Shown: positions 1 to 6,261 of the stretch, piece after piece
Layout: each line of letters opens with the position of its first letter
Position numbering within the stretch: the stretch's first letter is position 1
Assembly: GCA_026770585.1 (NCBI GenBank)
Contig: MU646868.1
Coordinates: forward strand, 55,187 to 65,464
Direction: 5' to 3'
DNA: 10,278 bases
Origin: Baffinella frigidus
Taxonomy: Eukaryota > Cryptophyceae > Cryptomonadales > Baffinellaceae
The notes under the pieces: model-generated
The model's input: the letters and a program-made list of their open reading frames with translations, nothing else
What the model was told of the DNA's origin: nothing
Databases searched by the model: none
Translations under genes and position numbers: made by a program

Positions 1-61
1 TAAATGTACATGACGGAGATGAATCGGGTAACCGCCTCGGAATTGTGAGAGGCATGTACGC

Positions 62-144
62 AAAGGAAGCATGGCCTTTCTAAAGAACCAGTTCCGGTGT
101 CCGCCTATGCTGGGAGCTCGAAGAACCCTAAGGACCGAAAGGAC
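62..144 (+). repeat. Dispersed repeat R1, copy 1 of 3
   Basis: An ~80 bp sequence with the core GTGTCCGCCTATG, followed by GGGAGCTC and a CTAAGGACC-like end. It recurs at 3908-3990 and 9729-9810, always on the plus strand. Copy 1 and the copy near 9729 are the closest pair, sharing the AAGGAAGC, GGCCTTTCTA and AGTTCCGGTGTCCGCC segments. It is followed directly by 22 bp tandem units. Family and function are unknown; no open frame is shared by the three copies. Confidence 0.85.
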
Positions 145-153
145 GCAACCACC

Positions 154-208
154 GAGGCTCGTCACCTGTCCGACCGAGACTCGTCACCTGTCCGACCAAG
201 GCTCACAC
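154..208. repeat. 22 bp tandem repeat, two full units plus a partial
   Basis: Units are GAGGCTCG, TCACCTG, TCCGACC joined head to tail (154-175 and 176-197), with a partial unit ending GGCTCACAC. The same unit occurs at 8803-8880 (three units plus a partial) and 7776-7808 (one unit plus a partial). All arrays end in the same GGCTCACA variant, so they share an ancestor. A 22 bp period is not a multiple of three, so this is unlikely to be coding. Confidence 0.9.
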
Positions 209-327
209 GCCCAGTGCCAGACCGACTAAACCTCCTGGGCTGACACATGCACAAGGGGTTCTCGAAACTAACATCGTTGAGCGTCCTAGTTGTCTACAGT
301 AGACCTAGCTAGAGGGGTTGCATTGCT

Positions 328-365
328 ACCAACACGGCAACCATGCTTCCCCCCTCACGGCGGCT
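328..365 (+). repeat. Dispersed repeat with core ACCAACACGGCAACCATGC, copy 1 of 3
   Basis: A 19 bp identical core followed by a C-rich stretch and CACGGCGGCT. Other copies lie at 7388-7425 and 7926-7964, in the same orientation. Their left neighbours differ, so the repeat moved or was copied independently of the surrounding repeats. Function unknown. Confidence 0.85.
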
Positions 366-423
366 AGGCACACTTCTCGGAAATGGCCGACCATTGAATA
401 TGCCTGACTAACTGAGCTCGGTC

Positions 424-616
424 CTGCAAAATGTGGCAGGACCCACAATATGAGGCAGGTCCCTCAATATGTTGGCAGGACCACCTATTGCGGCAGGACC
501 CACAATTTGTGGCAGGCCCCACAATTTGTGGCATCCACAGACTGTGCCAGGACCACTCATTGTGGCAGGACCATGATTCGTGGCCGTGCCACACATTGTG
601 GCAGGAGCCACAATAA
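424..616. repeat. Degenerate GTGGCAGGACC tandem array
   Basis: About eleven diverged units of roughly 17-18 bp, centred on TGTGGCAGGACC with spacers such as CACAATTTG. Many junctions make a small palindrome, CCACAATTTGTGG. Open frames through this array (Cys/Trp/His-rich on the minus strand, Gln/Trp-rich on the plus strand) are products of the repeat and not genes. The same units resume at 974-1080 beyond two inserted inverted-repeat elements. Positions 617-788 between them show nothing I can identify. Confidence 0.85.
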
Positions 617-788
617 CAGCCTGTTAGGGAGCAGGTCCCAGAATCTGATAGAGACATGGGGTACAGTACTTAGCACAATGCGTAGTGCTTGTGCAGTGCT
701 GGCGCTGGTGGTTTGGAAACAAAACACCGATCTCTCTCTGACAGAGCTGGATGCCAGGTGGCGATGGTATTGCCGCCCCCGTCACTTG

Positions 789-892
789 TATCCCTTAAGT
801 GCCCAGTAGGCTCATACGCCCTACCGTAGGGCCCTAGGACCAGCCTAGGACCTCAGGCCCCCAAATTTGGAGGCCTGGTCACTTAAGGGATA
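789..892 (-). mobile_element. Short inverted-repeat element (family T2), copy A
   Basis: A 104 bp non-coding element with termini TATCCCTTAAGTG and CACTTAAGGGATA, so it has terminal inverted repeats of about 13 bp bounded by TA on both sides. Its interior (CATACGCCCTACC, then GGGCCCTAGGACC) matches the reverse complement of the copy at 6961-7061. Size, termini and absence of coding match what is known of MITE-like elements. TA flanks suggest TA target duplication, but this is inferred. Confidence 0.75.
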
Positions 893-973
893 CCCCTTAA
901 GTGGCGAGGGGTCCAAAATTGACCCCCGACAGGTCCTAGGCAGGTCCTAGGGCCCTATGGTAGGGCGTATGAC
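891..973 (+). mobile_element. Short inverted-repeat element (family T2), copy B, truncated
   Basis: It begins with CCCCTTAAGTGGCGAG directly at the TA that ends copy A, and runs through a CCAAAATTGACC segment to TAGGGCGTATGA. It is collinear with 6961-7045 but lacks the last ~18 bp, including the right terminal repeat. Copies A and B are head to head, so positions 812-840 and 943-971 form a near-perfect 29 bp inverted repeat with a spacer of about 100 bp. Confidence 0.7.
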
Positions 974-1080
974 CCTCCTCGGGATTGTGGCAGGACCAAT
1001 CCCACATTTTGTGGCAGGACCACGACCGGCTTCCGGCCACAAAATGTGGAATATGTGGTCGGGGACAACATATTGTGGGT
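974..1080. repeat. GTGGCAGG array remnant with nested inverted repeats
   Basis: A continuation of the 424-616 array (GATTGTGGCAGGACC and similar). CCACATTTTGTGG at 1002-1014 pairs perfectly with CCACAAAATGTGG at 1037-1049. A second weaker pair (CCGGCTTCCGGC and GCCGGAAGCC) overlaps it. No coding is apparent. Confidence 0.7.
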
Positions 1081-1464
1081 GCCGGAAGCCCCGCGGAGGA
1101 TTGGTCTTCCGGCGAAAGTGGGGACGCGAAGATGGGGGCCCCGTGGGCTCTGCAGGAGCAGAATCTTAATAATCGTCGGGCAGAGTGCGCCCTCAACCGG
1201 AACAGATCGGCAGGGTGGACTCGGCAGGGCAGGCTATCCCTCCCTCCAAGATGTTTTGGGTTGGGTTGCCTCACGCTTTCCGCCTGATTGGGTGGTCGTC
1301 GTGGAGCTGACGTGTGTAATTTCACGGCGGCAGGAAATGGAAGAGTAGAGACACCCGAAACACGGCTGTCAGCGCTTCACTGAACAACCGCGCGACCACC
1401 CGCGGCCTCTCGTGCGCGCCCTGCCCAACCTTGCGCTCTGAGCGCAGGGTCGAACGCAGCGCGT
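1081..1464. other. GC-rich stretch without identified gene
   Basis: No convincing gene, RNA or repeat was found here. Open frames exist on both strands but overlap each other, are arginine/proline-rich as expected of random GC-rich DNA, and run into the flanking repeat array. It might hold the 3' untranslated part of the minus-strand gene ending at 1465, but I see no clear polyadenylation signal. Confidence 0.4.
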
Positions 1465-1916
1465 CTAGACTTCCGGCGCAGCCGTGAAGGCCGGCCCGAG
1501 GGCGGCAGGATCGGCGGGAGCCTCCTTGGCAGGGATGCCGGGGGCGGCGGCCGCGCCGAGGGCCTTGCGGTAGACCTTGCCCGAGTAGATGATTACCACG
1601 TCCTGCTTGGCCCGGGGGCCGTGTTTGCCCCCCATCTGCAAGAGGATGGGCAGGGCGGGCTTAAGAGTGGAACAGCGCGCTGCAAAGCGCGGATCACCAC
1701 GTCCTTCTTGGCGCGCTTGCCCCCAAACTGCAGAGCATGGGCAGGGCGGGGTTGGGATTGGACAGCGCGCCACAAAGCGCGAATGGAGCGGGGGGAGGGG
1801 AGCACCATGGCAGCGCCCATGATGGCGCCGAGGTCGGACTCGCGCTTGACGCGGAAGCCCGGCGCGAGCTTCGCGTGCTCCCTCAGCGCCTTCCAGCCCT
1901 TCTCTGTGAGGGCCAT
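1465..1916 (-). CDS. 3' part of an unknown protein-coding gene with two putative introns
   Basis: I do not recognise the family. On the minus strand an open frame starts at ATG 1914-1916 (MALTEKGWKALREHAK...) and runs to 1806. A GT...AG intron is proposed at 1728-1805, then a 30 nt exon (1698-1727, FGGKRAKKDV), a second GT...AG intron (1636-1697), and a last exon (1465-1635) beginning MGGKHGPRAKQDV and ending in an Ala/Pro-rich tail before TAG at 1465-1467. Phases agree at every junction, giving about 103 residues. The N-terminal part is helical and charged. The 10-residue middle exon is a near copy of the start of the last exon, so the two may be alternative exons, or one may be a recent duplicate. 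ATG 1914 may be internal: the upstream fragment 1948-2193 looks like the rest of the same gene. Gene reality is likely; the exon structure is inferred from sequence alone. Confidence 0.5.
1636..1697 (-). other. Putative intron 2 (62 nt), similar to intron 1
   Basis: On the minus strand it starts GTGATCC and ends CCCATCCTCTTGCAG, a good acceptor with a pyrimidine tract. It aligns along most of its length with intron 1. Retention would shift the frame. Confidence 0.45.
1728..1805 (-). other. Putative intron 1 (78 nt), similar to intron 2
   Basis: On the minus strand it starts GTGCTCC and ends CCCATGCTCTGCAG, with a pyrimidine-rich 3' half. It shares CGCGCTTTG, CGCGCTGT and CCCGCCCTGCCCAT with intron 2. 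Its length is a multiple of three and it contains no in-frame stop, so it could also be retained and translated. Confidence 0.45.
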
Positions 1917-1947
1917 CTCCGAAGATGGTCTCGGAATCGTCCTTGAG

Positions 1948-2193
1948 CTAGCCCTCGACGTCGCGCCTGCAGCCGTCGAAGGTGCGCAGCGCCTCCTCCT
2001 CACGCTCCTTGCCCGTGGACGAGGGGCCCAAGCCCATCATGCAGTAGTCTCCGAATTGTGGCCTCGGATTCAGGCACAAATCTTTGAAACCATCAACGTG
2101 TTCCCGTCTCGTTCGAGAAAGGCTGTGGCGTTTAGCGGCCGTGTTAGCGAACCTTGCTTTCCCCCCATTGGCGAACCACACAGCGGACTTCAA
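1948..2193 (-). pseudogene. Upstream fragment of the same minus-strand gene, broken
   Basis: The minus-strand frame from 2193 to TAG at 1948-1950 gives about 81 residues. The last ~45 (FGDYCMMGLGP, then STGKEREEEALRTFDGC) look like real protein, charged and helical, while the first ~25 do not. Beyond the TAG the same frame continues as LKDDSETIF before losing sense at about 1920, where the frame shifts by one base into MALTEKGW of the downstream part. One premature stop and one extra base therefore separate this from the 1465-1916 coding part, unless an intron lies there. The fragment has no clear start codon and ends a few bases from the telomere-like tract, so its 5' end is probably missing. 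Family not recognised. Confidence 0.4.
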
Positions 2194-2205
2194 AGGGATT
2201 CTGTA

Positions 2206-2586
2206 GGGGTTGGGGTTTGGGGTTAAGGGTTTGGGGTTTAGAGCTTGGGGTTTAGGGTTTGGGGTTTAGGGTTTGGTTTTAGTTTTGAGGGTTTAGGGTT
2301 TAGGGTTTAGGGTTTAGGGTTTAGGGTTTGGGGTTTAGGGTTTGGGGGTTAGGGATTAGGGATTAGGGTTTAGGGATTAGTGTTTAGGGTTTAGGGTTTA
2401 GAGTTTAGGGTTTAGTGTTTGGGGTTTAGGGTTTAGGGTTTAAGGTTTAGGGTTTAGGGTTTGAGGTTTAGGGTTTAGGGTTTAGGGGTCAGGGTTTAGG
2501 CTTTAGGGTTTAGGGTTGAAGGTTTAGGGTTTCGGGTTTCGGGTGTAGGGTTGAAGGTTGAGGGTTGAGGGTTAAGGGTTAAGGTT

Positions 2587-2646
<60 letters not shown>

Positions 2647-3236
2647 GGTTGTGGGGTCAGGGTTGATGGTTGAGGATTTATGGTTTAAGGTTCAGGTTTT
2701 ATGGTTTAGAGTTCAGGGTTCAGGGTTCAGGGTTTGGGGTTTAGGGTTTAGGGTTTAGGGTCTATGGTTTGGGGTTTAGGGTTCAGTGTTTAGGGTTCAG
2801 AGATCAGGGTTGAGGGTTTAGGGTTTGGGGTTTAGGGTTTAGGGCTTCGGGTTTCTGGTTTAGGGTTTTGGAGTCAGGGTTTTGGATTTAGGGTTTCAAG
2901 TTTACGGTTTAGGATTTTGGGTTTGGGGTTCAGGGTTTAGAAATTAGGGTTTAGCGTTCAGGGCTTTGGGCTTAGGGCTTTGGGCGTCGGGCTTCGGTCT
3001 TGAGGTTTCGGGCTTCGGGTTTTGGGCTTATAGTTTAGGGCTCTGAATGCAGGTTGAAGGGTTTAAGGTTCAGGATTTAGGGTTTAAAGTTCAGGGTTTA
3101 TGGTTTAGTGTTTAGTGTTTAGTGTTTATGGGTTAGAGTTCAGGGTGTAGGGTTAAGAGTTTAGTCAGGGTTTAGGTTTCAGTATTTTGGGTTCAGGGTT
3201 TTGGGTTTTGGGTTAGGAGATAGGGTTCAGGGTTTG
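2206..3236 (+). repeat. Interstitial degenerate telomere-like tract (TTTAGGG type)
   Basis: About 1 kb of mostly 7-8 bp units: GGGTTTA dominates, with GGGTTTG, GGGTTCA, GGGTTGA and GGGCTTC variants. TTTAGGG is the known telomere repeat of land plants and several algal and protist groups. The G-rich strand reads left to right, the orientation expected if a chromosome end once lay to the right. The heavy variation shows that it is not an active telomere. The tract contains no gene. Confidence 0.93.
2589..2650 (+). repeat. Homogeneous GGGTTGA subarray
   Basis: Roughly nine consecutive perfect GGGTTGA heptamers inside an otherwise degenerate tract, a sign of recent local expansion of one variant. 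Confidence 0.85.
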
Positions 3237-3322
3237 GAACGGAAACATGCGAATGCCGCACCCGGCTCTCACCACATGAGGCTATCTAAGAACCCTTTTA
3301 AATGTCGAGTGTAGGCGTTTTG

Positions 3323-3429
3323 AACGGAGTTGGTCACTTGTCCGGCCGAAAAGCGGGCGGACACGTGACCAAACAGATGAAAATTACGACACGCTGCCTC
3401 ACTTGTGCAGCTCCCCGGGGTTTCAAAAG
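3323..3429 (+). repeat. Dispersed repeat R4, copy 1, with internal hairpin
   Basis: Homologous to the reverse complement of 9536-9634. Shared parts include GTTGGTCAC, GCGGG and GACACGTGACCAAACA, then GAAAATTAC, CACTTGT and CAGCTCCC. It contains an inverted repeat GGTCACTTGTCC (3332-3343) with GGACACGTGACC (3359-3370). Translated copies resemble each other (HVTK, KITT), but one base differs in frame near the end, so coding is not supported. Confidence 0.8.
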
Positions 3430-3551
3430 AGTGATTGAACCGCTGTTCAAACGAGTGTTTGTACCGTGTGGCAGGGACGAGTCTGTTCATGTCACCGCTC
3501 TCGAACGATGCGGGAACACCTTACAAGGGGTTTAAAGGCATTCACCAGAAC

Positions 3552-3574
3552 CCAGGTCCGGATTCCGGACCTGG
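3552..3574. repeat. Perfect 23 nt palindrome
   Basis: CCAGGTCCGGA pairs with TCCGGACCTGG around a single T, an 11 bp perfect inverted repeat. It could be a protein binding site, a hairpin or an insertion scar; nothing else identifies it. Confidence 0.85.
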
Positions 3575-3768
3575 ACTTGTGCTCTGTGTCGAGGTCGCTC
3601 GAGAGCATTGCACCAGCCCGCACGTGATGTGGGCTTATATTTCCTTATAGTGGACGTGACTGTGTGTAAAGTTACTCCTTGAATACTCCGGTCATCCTAC
3701 ACGGGGTAGAATCCCCACAGATTCCGGACTTCGACATGTCGCTCGACAGCGTTCCACCAGCCACCCGA
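3560..3768 (+). repeat. Pair of diverged direct repeats
   Basis: GATTCCGGAC...ACTTG...GTCGCTCGAGAGC.TTGCACCAGCC at 3562-3621 recurs in shortened form at 3720-3763 (GATTCCGGACTTCGACATG, GTCGCTCGACAGC, CACCAGCC). The ~100 bp between them shows nothing identifiable. Confidence 0.6.
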
Positions 3769-3866
3769 AGTTGACCAGATCGACCTGGCTACCTGTAGTC
3801 AATTTTGCCTGCTGAAAAAGCCTTTTCTTCCTCAACCCGATCTGGTTCACTTCGGGTGGCTGGTGG
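3754..3866. repeat. Inverted repeat, 29 nt arms
   Basis: CCACCAGCCACCCGAAG and its continuation (3754-3782) pair with 3838-3866 with two mismatches, around a loop of about 55 nt. The right arm overlaps the Pol III-like A box at 3857. Interpretation is open: a foldback element or a structured RNA. Confidence 0.75.
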
Positions 3867-3912
3867 TTACTGGAGGGTCCTTTAGGACCTTGGGTTCGAT
3901 TCTTAAAAAAAA
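3857..3912 (+). promoter_or_regulatory. Possible tRNA-like internal Pol III promoter (A and B boxes)
   Basis: TGGCTGGTGG at 3857-3866 resembles an A box (TGGCNNAGTGG) with one base missing. GGTTCGATTCT at 3893-3903 matches a B box closely. The start-to-start spacing of 36 is a little short for a tRNA (about 44), and no acceptor stem pairs. An A-run follows at 3904-3912, as in some tRNA-derived SINEs. It is not a functional tRNA gene; a SINE-like or degenerate tRNA origin is a guess. Confidence 0.3.
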
Positions 3913-3990
3913 GCGGAGCCTTCCTGCAGGATATAAGTTCCAGTGTCCGCCTATGTGGGGAGCTCGAAAAACCTAAAGGACCAACCGGAT
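3908..3990 (+). repeat. Dispersed repeat R1, copy 2 of 3
   Basis: Shares GTGTCCGCCTATG, GGGAGCTCGA and ACCTAAAGGACC with the other copies but differs in its first 30 bases (GGAGCCTTCCTGCAGGATATA instead of the GCACGGCCTTTCTA type). It abuts the Pol III-like sequence upstream. Confidence 0.8.
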
Positions 3991-4078
3991 CGAGAGGGGA
4001 CCACTATTCCAATCTCTCTGGGTGTGCATTCCTCCCCTGCATCCCAAGATCGAGGCGGTTCACCCTTACTCTTGTATT

Positions 4079-4097
4079 CACACACACACACACACAC
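4079..4097. repeat. CA microsatellite
   Basis: About nine uninterrupted CA dinucleotides. Confidence 0.95.
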
Positions 4098-4176
4098 TTC
4101 ACGCTGACCAGCTCACGGGATGGAGGGATTTCTGCCGAGCCCCTCCCTCCGTTGACGGGGGGGTGCGGGTGCCGGC

Positions 4177-4788
4177 TCAGATCCCCTTGGTGCTAGCGCT
4201 GGGCTCGGATGCGGTGCGGCTGGCGCGTGACACAGATGATGTGCGGATGAAGCTGGGTACAGATCCGGTGCGGGGGCGGTGGATGTGGTCGGTGGGCGGG
4301 CGCTCGACGGAGGATGGGAGGGGGAGCGATCCTGTCGTGATGGATGACGCTCTTGCCGGATGGTCCGCGGGAGACGCAGTGTCCCTGACTTGAAGCGATC
4401 GTGTTGTAGACTCGCGTCGTAACGACGAAGATCGTGTGATGGTTCGGACGTGCTGCTCGCCTCCCATGAAGAGCCAAGCCCCACCCTCGACGGATCCTCG
4501 ACTCCGAGGACAGTCGCCCTGGTCGAGGATTTGCGTCTGCACCGCCTCGCGTGCGATGTCGCTGGAAGAGTTGGAGCGCGTGTTGGTAGGGATAAACGTG
4601 GCCGCGCGCCTGAGGTGCGAGGAAGTGCGCAGCGACCAAGGCCGCGCGCCCGGGAGCACCGAGCTGTTGGCGCGCTTGGGGGGCGAGTCTTTCTCCATCG
4701 TCTGGATGAGGGTGGCGACCGAGAGGTCCTTGTCGGTGTCCGCCTGTGCAAGCTTGCGAAGGATGGTGAGCTGCGACTGGCGAGGCAT
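4177..4788 (-). CDS. Unknown Ser/Arg-rich protein, 203 aa
   Basis: This is the best single-exon coding candidate in the window; the product is not recognised. The ATG at 4786-4788 sits in a good eukaryotic context (GACACCATGCC). An in-frame TGA lies 36 nt upstream, although the intervening codons (LIRLAKEIVDT) also read like protein, so an upstream exon is possible. Residues 1-37 (SQLTILRKLAQADTDKDLS, then TLIQTMEKD) look helical and charged. From about residue 110 to the end the chain is low-complexity and probably disordered, dense in Arg-x-x-Ser sites (RTSSVSRASRTAS, RTGSVPS, RASSITTGS), which resemble targets of basophilic kinases. No signal peptide or membrane segment is seen. Codons in the first half favour G or C at the third position, as expected of a GC-rich coding sequence. 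Overlapping plus-strand and other minus-strand frames are rejected because they lack such structure. Coding is moderately likely; function is unknown. Confidence 0.5.
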   Translation of the reverse strand: MPRQSQLTILRKLAQADTDKDLSVATLIQTMEKDSPPKRANSSVLPGARPWSLRTSSHLRRAATFIPTNTRSNSSSDIAREAVQTQILDQGDCPRSRGSVEGGAWLFMGGEQHVRTITRSSSLRRESTTRSLQVRDTASPADHPARASSITTGSLPLPSSVERPPTDHIHRPRTGSVPSFIRTSSVSRASRTASEPSASTKGI

Positions 4789-4978
4789 GGTGTCAACGAT
4801 CTCTTTGGCGAGGCGTATCAGGAATCACGATGCTAGAGCTGGTTCAACGGCGAGCACAACTTGTGCTTGTGACAAAAACGTCTGGGAAAGGTGCTGATGA
4901 CTAAAGCACGTCTGGGAAGGGTACGAGGCTCGTACCCCCGCCCTGCGTCGAATAATGGACACACCTTGATCTCTTTTG

Positions 4979-5040
4979 GATGGACGTCCTCGTGACCGTT
5001 TCTATTTCCAACTGAAATAATGGTCACGCGGACGCCCATC
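4979..5040. other. 62 nt imperfect hairpin
   Basis: GATGGACGTCCTCGTGACC (4979-4997) pairs with 5020-5040 with a few mismatches. Further in, TATTTC pairs with GAAATA around the loop CAACT. The whole segment folds as one long arm, like a short foldback element or a small-RNA precursor. Which of these it is cannot be told from sequence. Confidence 0.6.
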
Positions 5041-5601
5041 TAAATGAATGATGACCATACATACGTCTCGAAGACGCACTCCAATGGTTTTTTTCTTATC
5101 ATGGGCGTCTTTACTACACTACTTCGAACAAGCAACGTTGCGAGGTCGAACAAGATCGTCAGCTTCTGAAAAATCTGGAAATGCAGGCACAAGCAGACAA
5201 CGATCGCAGTGGTGCTGCGGAGGAAAAAAATCTGGAAAATGCTGGAACAGCAATTGAACAGCACCCCTCCTGCCGATGTTGCAGCTGCTGGAAAACGAAA
5301 GCACTGTTTTCCAATTACGAAGCTTCGTATCATGGATACGTACGAGCTCGTACATGTACAAGAGATACATGTTTCAGTACTCGTATCAGGATACCGGTAC
5401 GAGCTCGTAAGGTTTCTTGTTTCTTTTTTCTTTTTCGGACGTGTGATCGTCAATTCAATGTCCGCATTTCGATTTCCCCAAGAGAAGAAAATGGCTCAAA
5501 GGGTCATCTTCGTGCGCAGATTAGGCAGGGTTGCCGTCGGCCGATTTTCTCGCCACTTCGTGGGCAGCTGGAGCGAGGCCCCTCTTGTGGATCCTGAACT
5601 T

Positions 5602-5659
5602 AAACGACAACAATTTTTTGTCGTTTCTTGGTCGTTTTTTGTCAAAAAACGACCAAGAA
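5602..5659. repeat. Two adjacent perfect hairpins
   Basis: AAACGACA (5602-5609) pairs with TGTCGTTT (5619-5626). Next to it TTCTTGGTCGTTTTTTG (5625-5641) pairs perfectly with its complement at 5643-5659 around a single T. Both share the ACGAC/GTCGT motif, so they may be duplicates of one foldback. Confidence 0.85.
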
Positions 5660-5950
5660 CTGTTCTTTTGGAGGACTTCGTCACTTCGCATTGCACATTT
5701 GCAGCACCCCCTGATACGAGGCTCGTACGAGTACGAGCTCGTACCGGTACGAGCTCGTACGAAGCTTCATACATGTACCGGTACGAAGGGGTCCCCCCTA
5801 CGAGGCTCGTATTGGAACCTTTTTTTGACATATTTGCGGCATGATCGTGTCGCCTGGGTTCCTTCCTCGAGTTGCCTGGTTGGTTGCCTGTTTTGATATG
5901 TGTACGAGGTCGTACCTACGAAGGTACACATAGGGGGCCATACGGCTTCG

Positions 5951-6097
5951 TATGACCCCCTTCATCAGAACTTCCTCGTGTTGCCTGGTTCAGTGGTTCC
6001 CTGTTTTCAGAACTTCCTCGTGTTGCCTGGTTCCCTGTTTTCAACCAGGCAACCACTGCCAACCAGGCAACACGAGGAAGTTCTGGAGGGGGTCATA
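5951..6097. repeat. Imperfect 147 nt inverted repeat
   Basis: TATGACCCCCTTC...AGAACTTCCTCGTG and TTGCCTGGTT on the left pair with AACCAGGCAA, CACGAGGAAGTTCT and GGGGGTCATA on the right. The inner part holds a second direct copy of AGAACTTCCTCGTG and TTGCCTGGTT (6009-6032), so the element is partly duplicated. Confidence 0.8.
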
Positions 6098-6261
6098 GGT
6101 ACACATACACTATTTTAGAAAGTCAGAAAGTTCTGGAGGGGGTCATATCACTATCTAGAAAGTTCTGGAGGGGGTCATAGGTACACATACACTATTTTAG
6201 AAAGTCAGCAAGTTCTGGAGGGGGTCATATCACTATCTAGAAAGTTCTGGAGGGGGTCATA
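6078..6261 (+). repeat. Compound direct repeat, 82 bp period
   Basis: AAGTTCTGGAGGGGGTCATA occurs five times, spaced alternately 50 and 32 bp, making two full 82 bp units and a partial one. The two spacers carry either GGTACACATACACTATTTTAG or TCACTATCTAG. The first copy is the right arm of the inverted repeat ending at 6097, so the array grew from that element's end. Confidence 0.92.

Larger units (their letters stand above)
1597..1805 (-). repeat. Tandem duplication of an exon-intron unit (~100 bp)
   Basis: The stretches 1698-1805 and 1597-1697 are diverged copies of one unit. Each contains a GGGGGCAA...GCCAAG.AGGACGTG coding part and an intron-like part ending in CCCGCCCTGCCCAT and GCAG. 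The copy nearer the gene end has 9 extra bases in the coding part. Confidence 0.7.

Noticed and set aside
364-809. Overlapping Cys/Trp/His-rich and Gln-rich frames on both strands
   Set aside because: They are translations of the degenerate GTGGCAGG array in several frames.
3302-3535. Protein conserved between R4 copies (HVTK, KITT)
   Set aside because: Frames disagree near the end, and substitutions change residues as often as expected by chance; the hairpin explains the conserved part better.
3893-3905. tRNA gene
   Set aside because: Only a T-arm-like B box is convincing. There is no acceptor stem, a poor T stem, and A-box spacing is short.
5055-5597. Plus-strand frame with a charged, helical-looking stretch (RQLLKNLEMQAQAD, then AAEEKNLENAG)
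   Set aside because: The sense-like stretch covers only about 50 codons, has no upstream start, and then runs into the palindrome tract. A longer overlapping antisense frame exists. It could be an exon, but the evidence is too thin.
5496-5844. Frames with Tyr-Glu-Ala-Ser and Val-Arg-Ala-Arg-Thr runs
   Set aside because: They are translations of TACGAGCTCGTA-type palindromes, present on both strands at once.
6078-6261. CRISPR-like repeat and spacer pattern
   Set aside because: The spacers themselves repeat in alternation (50/32 bp), so this is a compound tandem repeat.
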